Source: Caldifarciminota bacterium
Lineage (GTDB): Bacteria > Hydrothermota > Hydrothermia > LBFQ01
NCBI GenBank assembly: GCA_015490465.1
Contig: WFXS01000113.1
Location: forward strand, 1-50,669
Reading direction: 5' to 3'
DNA: 50,669 bases
Part shown: positions 37,001-44,676 of the stretch, piece after piece
Layout: the number at the start of each line of letters is the position of its first letter
Position numbering within the stretch: the stretch's first letter is position 1
The notes under the pieces: generated by a model
The model's input: the letters and a program-made list of their open reading frames with translations, nothing else
Told to the model about the DNA's origin: nothing
Database searches by the model: none
Program-made: the position numbers and the translations under genes

Positions 37001-37224
37001 TGGACTTCAGGATCTACAAGAGTTTTGCCCTCCCCTTCGGTGCCAACCTCAGGCTGTTCGCTGACATATACAACCTCCTGGACGACAGGACCATCGTTAG
37101 TTACGCCGACGACAACTACTTCTACTACTTCGGGGATCCCGAAGGACCTTCCCGCAACCCTACTGTGTACAAGAGGGGCAGGCTGACGCGGTACGGTCTA
37201 CAGATCACGTGGAAGCAGAGGTAA
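34042..37224 (+). CDS. TonB-dependent receptor with carboxypeptidase-D-like N-domain
   Basis: 1060 residues from ATG 34042, preceded by AGGAGGTG. An earlier in-frame GTG (34003) overlaps tonB and lacks a signal peptide. Signal peptide 1-22 (MKRLLAGFFALLVAFPLFAQ). A CarboxypepD_reg-like domain spans about 24-105 (GKIAGRVVNENGEPIPAAIVRI). The plug is about 120-235 (SLSSGVRVSGGVIQVRGGRPG, YVVDGVEV, ASSGVIQVATREG). A long outer-membrane barrel follows with aromatic-rich strands, ending YGLQITWKQR. Such receptors import large or scarce nutrients; the substrate is not evident. It is adjacent to its own energising complex and followed by secreted and lipoprotein genes that may be accessory binding proteins. 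Confidence 0.93.
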   Translation: MKRLLAGFFALLVAFPLFAQYGKIAGRVVNENGEPIPAAIVRIVSGPAKGGTYADENGYYVLLRLPPGTYTLEAKAIGYKPQIIKNVVVQADHTTEINFRLPSEAIEVKAVVVEAKEKLIKKDETESKAVVKGENIQNIPVASLEQAISLSSGVRVSGGVIQVRGGRPGEVSYVVDGVEVTDPYTGYQSVDLPLNAIQEASVSKGGFGAEYGSASSGVIQVATREGTDKYEFSLQLFSSVGMGGFFNTNVGDPYMKYFQPPYFYGGDNYMKTSDKSKTGTDYWKELTVFDRERAEIYQKNLAEFSKKDPYFADFGAYFVGKDYFRYPWRENYFRPIVGIGGPLLPFYDALRFYVSYDYTTTQGTFQNGMRNEGSYQFKLSWFVTPKVKLFFGGVGTDGKYAFGFSPTWRLLLYRLPVILSKNRQFATGINYAPSPKSYVEFRLGYFNTYRLYIPFVDIDKDGVADFTDRDGDLLVEVDPDMLKLIGRALDPNLVHEEKDNWVELRTFWWETPPQGYFPTFVKGTKKQNYYLGVVKGTNDTVLIAYGDTLFDADGNPVEVDTVFRVKNCYVPAEGKVKSCTTKMVFSDIYTPEPYTWPRWIYYTRNTKTWSARMDFLSQDPFGLRGHEFKTGFEFYRYDIKQQDVYYASGGNIYIDLVDAQPYKGAFYVRDKMEFEGFIANVGFRFDYYDANAWIPSNLFDPVKSISLAQQGPIFNRDSAWWYHDRTLRDTFFIKSPKKVDPTFYVSPRIGISHPISENDVLHFTYGHYFQIPRLRWLFANQFWFFTGAFNVMGNPGLKPEKTISYEVGIKHAFTPYTVIDVTAFYKDIADLVQSKWIYIGETGWQYTTFVNQDFGSVRGVEVNFTKTPGGNNPYLRFLTVNVAYTLQFAKASFASQYALYRLTWMGIAPEYAEEHYVDWDQRHVVNAVVSYDVPIMKRNLRMQLLTGYGLSMIYSFGTGTPWSPPLRNPRDVLERMNSLRLPATHNVDFRIYKSFALPFGANLRLFADIYNLLDDRTIVSYADDNYFYYFGDPEGPSRNPTVYKRGRLTRYGLQITWKQR

Positions 37225-37236
37225 GGAGGTACGAAA

Positions 37237-39570
37237 ATGAAAAGGTTTATGACGCTTTTATCCCTTACGGCCATGGCTCTCCCCCTGTGGGGAAGGAGCC
37301 TTACCCCCAAGGGTAACGCGGGGGATTTCCGTGTTCTGGCCGTTGAGGATAAGCAGTACGTTGTCTCTGTGGGTGACGTCTGGACCACCTTCACCAACTT
37401 CGGTGAACACGGTGATGCAAACACCATACTTCCGGGATATAGCAGGCCGGGAAACACTCCGGGTCAGAACGTCTACTATCTGTGGGATGGAAGGGTGTGG
37501 TTAGCCACGTTCTTCCAGGGTAAGAAGTACGTTACCGTTTACGACTATGGTCAGAAGGAATGGACACCCAGCCCCGACAACGGGCCCACGGGTTTCGCGT
37601 TCATAGGAGCAGATAGGTCCTTCCTTGACGTTGAGGCGCGGTACCAGGACTTCAAGAACGATACCCGTAACGGGGGACGCCATACGGGTATAAAGGTAAT
37701 AGAACGGCTCCTTTCCTGGCCCCACGATCCCTACAACCAGTTCTTCGCGTACGAGATAGGCATCACTTACGTCAAGGACTCCTTCGGTATATCCGACAAC
37801 AAACCCGATTCCCTTGAGATCTACCTCGCATGGAACTACGACGCCGACGTATGTGGTGCGGATAGGACAGAACCCCATATTGATGATATAGTTTACTACG
37901 ATGGGGCTCCGGAGGATTGTAACATCGCACTCATGGATCATCCAATGGGTTGGGAGGACAGCGTATCCGTACTGATAGATACCACCATCCACACGCCCGA
38001 CGATATACCCGACGGATATACCGTGTGGGGGGACGATCCTGAGGAGAAGGCTATAACGATAGCGTACTACGAAACCAACTTCGGCCCCGGTGCCCGTCCA
38101 GACTCCTTTATGCTCGTTCGTCCGAAAAGGGACAATCCTGACCAGATGGATACCGTATACTATTACTACTTAATACCGAGGAACACTTCTCTAATCTACG
38201 ACTGGGACAACCCCGCGGAGGCCGGAGACGACATCGGAGATAACGGGATGTGTAAGGGGTACATAGGTATGAGGTTAATTTATGCCCCTCCGAGCGACAA
38301 CGACATAACGGCCGACGGTGGCAGGAGTGCCGGATCTCTCTGTCGCCCCATAACCCTCGCAAAAAGTACGGGCGCCGGTGATAACATAAGGCTCATATAC
38401 CCTAAGGCGCATCAGTGGTGGAACTGGGAAAATGACCCTGGTGACGATAACGCCCGTTACGACTACATAGTGGGGGACCATCCTGCCACGCGCCCCTACA
38501 AGTTCGCTCCCCACCCGTTTGACTTCGGAGCCACCCAGTTTGACTACAGGTTCCTGCTCTCCACTGGACCTTACTGGATAGGGGATGGGGATACCCTGTG
38601 GTTTGTGGTGGTTGGAGGTGTAGGTGAAGGGTTAAACGGAGATACCAACAACTACTGGTACGGTGGAGCCTACAAACTCGGTCTCCGCCAGCTAATGGAT
38701 CAGGCGCTACTCGCCTACTACACTGGAGTTAACGGCCTGTGCGACCCCGCCCACCCGTGCGGTCCGAACGAGGCTCCCCACTGGAAGATACCCATTCCGC
38801 CGGTAACCCCTTCACTCAGTTACGGTGCGGCTGGGGACTCCGTGATACTCATCTGGGATAAGAAGGCGGAGTACACCATGGACCCCATCAAGAAGGAGAT
38901 AGACTTCATGGGGTACGCCATATACCGCGCCAAGTTCGGACCCAAGTTCAACGAGCCTCCGGTCAAGATCATCATAGACGCCAGCAAGGATCCTGCCCTT
39001 AAGGACGCCGTAAGGAACTACTGGGTGAACTACTGGCAGGAGATATCGGGGGTTGATGTGAGCGACAGGATTGAGGAGAGGGCGCTCGTGGGACAGAACG
39101 TATTCGTGGACAACGATCCTCCCAAGGGGTACCCGCTCTATTACGCCGTTACGGCCTTTGACTGGGAACCTTCCATAAACGCCAGCCTCCAGTCTTCCGC
39201 CAACAACTACCTTAAGACACCTGATGGTGCGCCCAAGCCCGTTTACGTAGGTGGACCCGCAGGTGGTGCCGATTGGATTGATAAGGTAGTGATAGCCCCC
39301 AACCCCGTTTACGGATCCACGAAGTGGTCCGCCACGGGAATAACCCCGGAGTTGAAGTTCTTCAACGTCCCCGCCTCCGCCCGTATAGACATCTACTCCT
39401 TCACCGGGGACCACATCAAGACCCTGTACAATAACCTCCCCACGACCGGTTCCGTATCCTGGAACCTCCTCACCCCTCAGGGCCGTATGGTCGCTCCCGG
39501 TATCTACTTCGTCCGCATAACCGACAAAGATGGTAAGACGTACTACGGCAAGTTCGTGGTACTTAGATAG
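37237..39570 (+). CDS. Secreted Fn3-like protein with sorting domain
   Basis: 777 residues. Signal peptide MKRFMTLLSLTAMALPLWG. The large N-terminal part (about 25-500) is beta-rich and unrecognised, with WDGRVWLATFFQGKKYVTVYDY and several acidic Asp-Asn-rich segments that could bind calcium. Residues about 515-660 contain an Fn3-like module (SVILIWDKKAEY ... MGYAIYRAKFG ... YPLYYAVTAFDWEP). The end is a sorting domain (RIDIYSFTGDHIKTL ... GIYFVRITDKDG ... KFVVLR). GGAGGT 7 nt before the ATG; 12 nt after the receptor stop codon. Probably a surface or periplasmic partner of the receptor. Confidence 0.83.
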   Translation: MKRFMTLLSLTAMALPLWGRSLTPKGNAGDFRVLAVEDKQYVVSVGDVWTTFTNFGEHGDANTILPGYSRPGNTPGQNVYYLWDGRVWLATFFQGKKYVTVYDYGQKEWTPSPDNGPTGFAFIGADRSFLDVEARYQDFKNDTRNGGRHTGIKVIERLLSWPHDPYNQFFAYEIGITYVKDSFGISDNKPDSLEIYLAWNYDADVCGADRTEPHIDDIVYYDGAPEDCNIALMDHPMGWEDSVSVLIDTTIHTPDDIPDGYTVWGDDPEEKAITIAYYETNFGPGARPDSFMLVRPKRDNPDQMDTVYYYYLIPRNTSLIYDWDNPAEAGDDIGDNGMCKGYIGMRLIYAPPSDNDITADGGRSAGSLCRPITLAKSTGAGDNIRLIYPKAHQWWNWENDPGDDNARYDYIVGDHPATRPYKFAPHPFDFGATQFDYRFLLSTGPYWIGDGDTLWFVVVGGVGEGLNGDTNNYWYGGAYKLGLRQLMDQALLAYYTGVNGLCDPAHPCGPNEAPHWKIPIPPVTPSLSYGAAGDSVILIWDKKAEYTMDPIKKEIDFMGYAIYRAKFGPKFNEPPVKIIIDASKDPALKDAVRNYWVNYWQEISGVDVSDRIEERALVGQNVFVDNDPPKGYPLYYAVTAFDWEPSINASLQSSANNYLKTPDGAPKPVYVGGPAGGADWIDKVVIAPNPVYGSTKWSATGITPELKFFNVPASARIDIYSFTGDHIKTLYNNLPTTGSVSWNLLTPQGRMVAPGIYFVRITDKDGKTYYGKFVVLR

Positions 39571-39580
39571 GAGGTAGAAA

Positions 39581-40567
39581 ATGATTCTCTGGTTACTCGT
39601 TTCTCAGGTCGGCGATAGGGATTACAATCCCTTCGCCAAGGTGGGGATTGCGGGAAGCAAGTTCCTGCAGCTCTACACTTCGCCTAAAGTTGCGGCTATG
39701 GGCGAGGCTTCCGTAAGTTACTTCACGGACGATCCCCTCCTCATGGTAAACAACCCTGCCGCCGCCATGTTCATGAATACCAGGGCCGTGGGCGTAGGGT
39801 TCATGCCCTACTGGGTACAGACGTACGTTACGGATGTGGCGTACATTCACCCCCGTGGCAGGTTCAAGTTCGGTGGGTACCTCCATGCCGCCACGTCCAT
39901 GGGCTTCAAGCATACCGTAATTACCGACGACGGATACGAGGAGAAGGGTACATTCAACTATACGGGAATGGCGGCGGCCTTCGTTATGGGGGCCCGCCTG
40001 ACGGACAAGTTCTCCGTGGCACTGGCACCCAAGCTGATATACGAGGGCTACGGCTCCTTCACGAGCGCCTACGCCTTCGCCGTGGACGTGGGTACGGTGT
40101 TTGAGACCGGCTGGAGAGGTGTGAACATCGGAATGGCCGTCCAGAATTTCGGAACGGATCCCCGTCTCTCCGGTACGTACACCCTGTACGAGTTCACCGG
40201 GAACGAGATCGTTGAAGATACCGTGCCATATAAGGCCTACAACCTCCCCCTGACCTTCCGTGCCGGGTTGTCCTTTGACGTCTTCCGTAGATCTTACCAC
40301 GCGCTTATAGGTATCCTTGAGGTGAACCACCCCAACGACAACGCCGAGTCCTATAACCTCGGCTTCCAGTACTCATACGCTGACCTCTTCTTCTTCCGTT
40401 TCGGTAAGAAGTTCCGCGGAGGTTTCAGCTGGGTATCCGACTCCCACGACGAAGTTATGGCCTTCGGGTTTGGACTGAGGTTCTCCAACATCGCGTTTGA
40501 TTACGCCTACACGGTCAACTACCGCATGCCCGACGTTAACAGGTTGGGCCTGGTATATACCTTTTAA
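39581..40567 (+). CDS. PorV/PorQ-family outer-membrane protein
   Basis: 328 residues. The mature start VGIAGSKFLQLYTSPKVAAMGEAS and DDPLLMVNNPAAAMF match the PorV/PorQ/UPF0164 pattern (GAxFL.I...AR..AMG.A ... DD....NPAG). A FadL-like barrel with a final aromatic residue (LVYTF) follows. In type IX secretion, PorV carries cargo to the attachment complex through its C-terminal domain; presence among sorting-domain proteins fits that. The N-terminus MILWLLVSQ is an unusually short signal without positive charge. GGAGGT 5 nt upstream confirms the start. Confidence 0.88.
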   Translation: MILWLLVSQVGDRDYNPFAKVGIAGSKFLQLYTSPKVAAMGEASVSYFTDDPLLMVNNPAAAMFMNTRAVGVGFMPYWVQTYVTDVAYIHPRGRFKFGGYLHAATSMGFKHTVITDDGYEEKGTFNYTGMAAAFVMGARLTDKFSVALAPKLIYEGYGSFTSAYAFAVDVGTVFETGWRGVNIGMAVQNFGTDPRLSGTYTLYEFTGNEIVEDTVPYKAYNLPLTFRAGLSFDVFRRSYHALIGILEVNHPNDNAESYNLGFQYSYADLFFFRFGKKFRGGFSWVSDSHDEVMAFGFGLRFSNIAFDYAYTVNYRMPDVNRLGLVYTF

Positions 40568-40578
40568 GGAGGTGAGAA

Positions 40579-43380
40579 ATGAAACGTTTTGCTTTTCTTC
40601 TCGGATTGGTGAGTGCTGTCCCCCTTATGGGGCTGGATAGTGTGGAGGTATATCTGCCCACCTGGAAACTCATCTACTCCGTAGACGACCTTCCTACGAA
40701 GGTACCCGTAATGGACTCCACCAACTTCGCATACATTGCCCTCTTGAAGGCTAACGTATATCCCCGTAACCTCGTAGAGATCCTATCCTTCAGGGACTTC
40801 CCCCCTATCGGTTGGTCCGCCGACCCCGAGTGGGGGATGAAGTTTGAACTCGTGGGTAGCAGTTACGTGTACCCGGCAGTCATATACACCTATACCTCTG
40901 CCACAGGTTCCTACGCCCTCATGTCCTCCGAGATAGATCTGTCCCTTACGGACTTCCCTGCTCCGGATACCCTGAGGTTTACGTATAAGCTTACGGGAAT
41001 AGATAACGGTGACACCATTTATATTGAGGTCATAAAGAGCGGGGACGATACCACCATGTGCTGGACCCCTATAGACAGACTGAACGCCTCCAACGTGACC
41101 ACCTCTCCCACCCTGCGCGAGGTGCAGGTACTCCCTTCCTCGTACGCCTGCGGCTCTCTGACGGATGCCGACGTTGTCAACATAAGGTTCCGCTTTAAGG
41201 ACAACAGCTCCTTAACTGACGATACGACCAAGTTCTTCGCCATGTACGACCTCTTCGTAAGCGGTAAATGGTACCGCCCTTCCGCCAGCGACACCATACC
41301 GGACGCCATGGTCAACTACTTCGTGGGTACCGTGAAAGCCGCCTTTGAGGGTGTACCTGAGGCCATCCTCAACTTCGTGGGTATGAACGCCTCCGACCTA
41401 AGGACAAAGAATCCGGATAAGAAGATCGTTATCCTCATAGCCCCCTTCAATATGTCCAACGTCTCTCAGAATCAGGCCTATCTGGGGTACTGGGACCTTT
41501 ACGATACCCTCAACGCCTACGATTTCATATACATAAACTACGCAAAGCAGACTGCCGATGGTACCTTCGGTGGGACCTACTGGGATACGACGAAGGTCCG
41601 CCGTTATCTTGCCTTTCAGTTCGCCCGTCTGGTGGCGTACAGCCTTGACACTACGGAGGCTTACAACTACTACCCGGGGTGGTTCAACCAGTACCAGATA
41701 GCCGCCAAGGCCGCATGGATAGCCCACAAGGTTCTCAGGAGCGACTTCGGTGATCCCCTCGGTCTGGCTGCGGGTATCAAGGGAGGTACACCTCAGAAGA
41801 GTAACGTACCCCTTATAGGGGGTTCTCTCTCCTTCACGTACGATGGCAGGGTGTACGTTGACCCCCAGATAACGAAGATACTCCCGTGGATAGTCCATGT
41901 TGAGGATCTGGTGGGAGCCGATGCGATCAAGACCGCTCTAAAGGAGCCTGACGTTCCCTTCTTCTACTATCCCTTCCTTTCTAACTCCCTGAACAACCTG
42001 ATTCTCGGTGCCGGTTCCAACTTCTATACCGAGGTGGAGAACCTCTACCTCAAGGAGCTCGGTGCCGGATACACGTGGGATGACGGGCTTTCCGGATATC
42101 CTCACTTCACGAGCGACGACGTCTTCAACACTCTGGACTTCTCCGCAAACAGCTCCGCCAACGAGGTGAACAAGGTCGCCTTCCCGCTCGCAGCGTACAG
42201 GTACAGCGTGAACCAGCCCGGAAGAAAGTACCTGAGGTTTGACGGAGCGGACTACAACTCCGTGATAACCTACATAGGAGGTAACCTTGATACCATTCCG
42301 GGCTTCGTCTTATACAAGGTGGATCTGAACAACAACACGTGGGAGAGGGTGGAACTTGACAGCAGGCTCAGGTGGTCCTTCAGAGACGACGCCGGCCTCA
42401 GGAACAACTACTACTTCCTTCTGATAAACGTGGGAGCTACCGCCTTCTACTCCATGAGCGCCGACTTCAGGGATACCCTTCCTCCGACCGTGGCCGACTT
42501 TGCCATAATGCCCAACGCCAGCGCTCCTGAGTTCGTGGACGTTTACCTCTTCTCCGACAGCAAACTCTACTTTGACGCCGGTCAGAGCGGTGTCCTCGTA
42601 CAGTTCTGGCCCAAGAACGACTCTGCTAAGTACGAAGTGTACGACATGTACCTGAGTTACGCCGGTATGTCCGACACAACGTACCTCGTGTACAAGGCCC
42701 AGAGCCGACTTTCCTTTACGGACCTCTTCGGTAACGAGTACTTCGGTCCTATAAGGTACCGCCTTGCCCTCGCCCAGAACGCCGCCGGTGTAGACTACGT
42801 GACATCTATAAGCGATACCGCCGGGGAATTCTACAAGGTACGTCTCGGTACGGACATGGCGGAGATCATACCCGGTGTACTCTCCATGGCCTCCACGGCT
42901 GGAGAGCAGAGGTTCTTCCTGTTCCCCAACGGGAAGGAGTACGTGTTCAACGTACCCGTCCACGCCCACGTCAAGGTGGCTGCGGAAGAGGGAGACAGGG
43001 TCTTCTACTTCAACGGGTACGAGTGGCTTGAGGCTACCACGTACTACTACCCCGAAGAAGGTAAGGCTGAGGCCTTCGTCAACGGTGCGCGCCGCATATA
43101 CGTAGGTAAGGAGAAGCCTTCCACCACGCCCGTATCCGACTTCAGGATCCGGAGCGAGCTCGGTAAAGTTCTCGTGTCTCTGCCCGAGGCTGCGGATATC
43201 GTCCTTAAAATATACGACCCGATGGGCCGCCTCGTGAAGACGTTCACCCACAAAGTCCAGAAGTCTGGAAATTACGCCTTTGAACTCTCCGATCTTCCGA
43301 AGGGCGTGTACCTGATACACGTGCGTGCGGGCAAGTTCGGTGGAACGGCTAAGGTTATAGTTCTTGGAGGTGCAAGATGA
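40579..43380 (+). CDS. Secreted protein with degenerate metallopeptidase-like domain and sorting domain
   Basis: 933 residues. Signal peptide MKRFAFLLGLVSAVPLMG. Residues about 260-480 resemble zinc peptidases of M30 (hyicolysin) style: KIVILIAPFN ... AYLGYWDLYD, then LAFQFARLVAYSLD where active enzymes have HEFxH, then PGWFNQYQIAAKA where they have W.NEGLAE. The zinc His residues are Phe346 and Arg350, and both catalytic-site Glu are Gln (347, 371), so it is probably inactive. Beta-rich domains follow. A sorting domain closes the protein (KIYDPMGRLVKTF ... GVYLIHVRAG ... GGAR). GGAGGT upstream; overlaps the next gene by 4 nt. The peptidase relationship is inference from motif spacing. Confidence 0.8.
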   Translation: MKRFAFLLGLVSAVPLMGLDSVEVYLPTWKLIYSVDDLPTKVPVMDSTNFAYIALLKANVYPRNLVEILSFRDFPPIGWSADPEWGMKFELVGSSYVYPAVIYTYTSATGSYALMSSEIDLSLTDFPAPDTLRFTYKLTGIDNGDTIYIEVIKSGDDTTMCWTPIDRLNASNVTTSPTLREVQVLPSSYACGSLTDADVVNIRFRFKDNSSLTDDTTKFFAMYDLFVSGKWYRPSASDTIPDAMVNYFVGTVKAAFEGVPEAILNFVGMNASDLRTKNPDKKIVILIAPFNMSNVSQNQAYLGYWDLYDTLNAYDFIYINYAKQTADGTFGGTYWDTTKVRRYLAFQFARLVAYSLDTTEAYNYYPGWFNQYQIAAKAAWIAHKVLRSDFGDPLGLAAGIKGGTPQKSNVPLIGGSLSFTYDGRVYVDPQITKILPWIVHVEDLVGADAIKTALKEPDVPFFYYPFLSNSLNNLILGAGSNFYTEVENLYLKELGAGYTWDDGLSGYPHFTSDDVFNTLDFSANSSANEVNKVAFPLAAYRYSVNQPGRKYLRFDGADYNSVITYIGGNLDTIPGFVLYKVDLNNNTWERVELDSRLRWSFRDDAGLRNNYYFLLINVGATAFYSMSADFRDTLPPTVADFAIMPNASAPEFVDVYLFSDSKLYFDAGQSGVLVQFWPKNDSAKYEVYDMYLSYAGMSDTTYLVYKAQSRLSFTDLFGNEYFGPIRYRLALAQNAAGVDYVTSISDTAGEFYKVRLGTDMAEIIPGVLSMASTAGEQRFFLFPNGKEYVFNVPVHAHVKVAAEEGDRVFYFNGYEWLEATTYYYPEEGKAEAFVNGARRIYVGKEKPSTTPVSDFRIRSELGKVLVSLPEAADIVLKIYDPMGRLVKTFTHKVQKSGNYAFELSDLPKGVYLIHVRAGKFGGTAKVIVLGGAR

Positions 43381-44660
43381 AAAGGTTATTAACGGCCATC
43401 CTCGTGGCGGGAGTGGGCATCTGGGGGATAGGTGGATGTAAGCTGTTCCAGGCGCAGGACACCACCCCCGAGGCGGCGGAGATGAGTAAGCTGCTTAAGG
43501 AAGGGTGGCAGTACTACAAGGAAGGGAAGTTTGATTCCGCTCTGGCCAAGTTTGATACGGCGGCCATCATCGTGGATCCTTCAAACATGGAGGCCCACCT
43601 CGGCAGAGGTCTTACCCTCATGCGTAAGGGTCTCTATCGCGATGCCCATCAGGAGTTCGCCCTGATATACACTCCGTACCTTCAGGAGAACGTGTGGATA
43701 GTTGACCTATACGTCCCGGGAGAGCAGGAGGGTGTGTTTGATACCATAATTGTGGATACGCTTACTCCCCCCGACACCATCGCCTTCGGTATAGAGAGCG
43801 ACGACCTCCTGCGGGCCGATGCGGACGGTCGTCTCATCAGTTCACCCAACTTCATGATCCTCGCCTCGTGGAAGCTCGGCCCGATCTTCGCCGCCAACGG
43901 TATATCCTTTGAGGATGCTGACTACGTTTACCTTCCCGTTGACCTCAGAAACATCCTCATTAAGTCCGACACGTCTATCGCCGTAAAGGCCATTGATCCC
44001 GTGGCCTTTTCAACTGCGTTTACGCCCACTACGGTACCCCTGAACGTCACCTCCTCGTCCGTCTCCTACGTAGATAGCGATGGCCCGGTAGTCTTCCTGA
44101 CCAGTACCAAGAGCGGTCCGGATAGGGAAGGGGAGTTGCCTCTACTCCACGACTGGCTTTACGATACCACGACCTCTGGCCCCGTCGGGGACACCCTTAA
44201 ACTTACCATGGTCGTCCTGAAGATAGCAAAGGCCGGTCTGGGAGACAGACCCGACATAGTCTGGATGGCCCTCGCCGCCGATGCCCACACCTACTACATG
44301 GAGGCTATAGACAACAAGAAGGCCGCCTACCTCGCCTTCGCCGCCTATCTCCTCTTCCCCATGAGGGGTAATATTCCCTCCGACGCCAACTACGCGGGTC
44401 TTCCCGGGTTGAGCGACGATGATACTTCCGTCCTTAAAGGTCTCGCCGGTGTTGCGGCTCTGGGATACCACAAGGCCGGATGGGTCGGGAACGCCGTGTC
44501 CGTTATCCGCTTCTTCGGAGACAATACCTTCCCCAACTCCCTCTGGAACTACCTTCCGGACACCTACGAGGAGATGGTGAACACCGTGGGCTATACGAAG
44601 GATCAGGACGCGAACTATTCGGTTTACCAGAAGGCAAACCAGCTTTTCTTCGGTATGTAA
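43377..44660 (+). CDS. TPR-containing lipoprotein
   Basis: 427 residues. Lipoprotein signal MKRLLTAILVAGVGIWGIGGC with the lipobox Cys at 21. Two TPR-like units at about 35-105 (LKEGWQYYKEGKFDSALAKFD; AHLGRGLTLMRKGLYRDAHQ). The rest is not recognised, with a helical hairpin near 305-330 (DAHTYYMEAIDNKKAAYLAFA). In Bacteroidota, SusD/RagB lipoproteins also have TPR helices and sit over a TonB-dependent receptor; a similar lid role is possible here, but no SusD signature is present. ATGA overlap with the upstream gene and a GGAGGT site 5 nt before the ATG. Confidence 0.82.
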   Translation: MKRLLTAILVAGVGIWGIGGCKLFQAQDTTPEAAEMSKLLKEGWQYYKEGKFDSALAKFDTAAIIVDPSNMEAHLGRGLTLMRKGLYRDAHQEFALIYTPYLQENVWIVDLYVPGEQEGVFDTIIVDTLTPPDTIAFGIESDDLLRADADGRLISSPNFMILASWKLGPIFAANGISFEDADYVYLPVDLRNILIKSDTSIAVKAIDPVAFSTAFTPTTVPLNVTSSSVSYVDSDGPVVFLTSTKSGPDREGELPLLHDWLYDTTTSGPVGDTLKLTMVVLKIAKAGLGDRPDIVWMALAADAHTYYMEAIDNKKAAYLAFAAYLLFPMRGNIPSDANYAGLPGLSDDDTSVLKGLAGVAALGYHKAGWVGNAVSVIRFFGDNTFPNSLWNYLPDTYEEMVNTVGYTKDQDANYSVYQKANQLFFGM

Positions 44661-44676
44661 AAAAGGAGGTATGAGT

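Noticed and set aside
43377-44660. SusD/RagB identity for the TPR lipoprotein
   Set aside because: It is a lipoprotein with TPR units near a TonB receptor, but it shows no SusD-specific sequence pattern, so only a possible parallel is noted.
44671-44676. ATG 44671 as start of the BNR protein
   Set aside because: The GGAGGT site directly abuts this codon; ATG 44677 has the proper 6-nt spacing.
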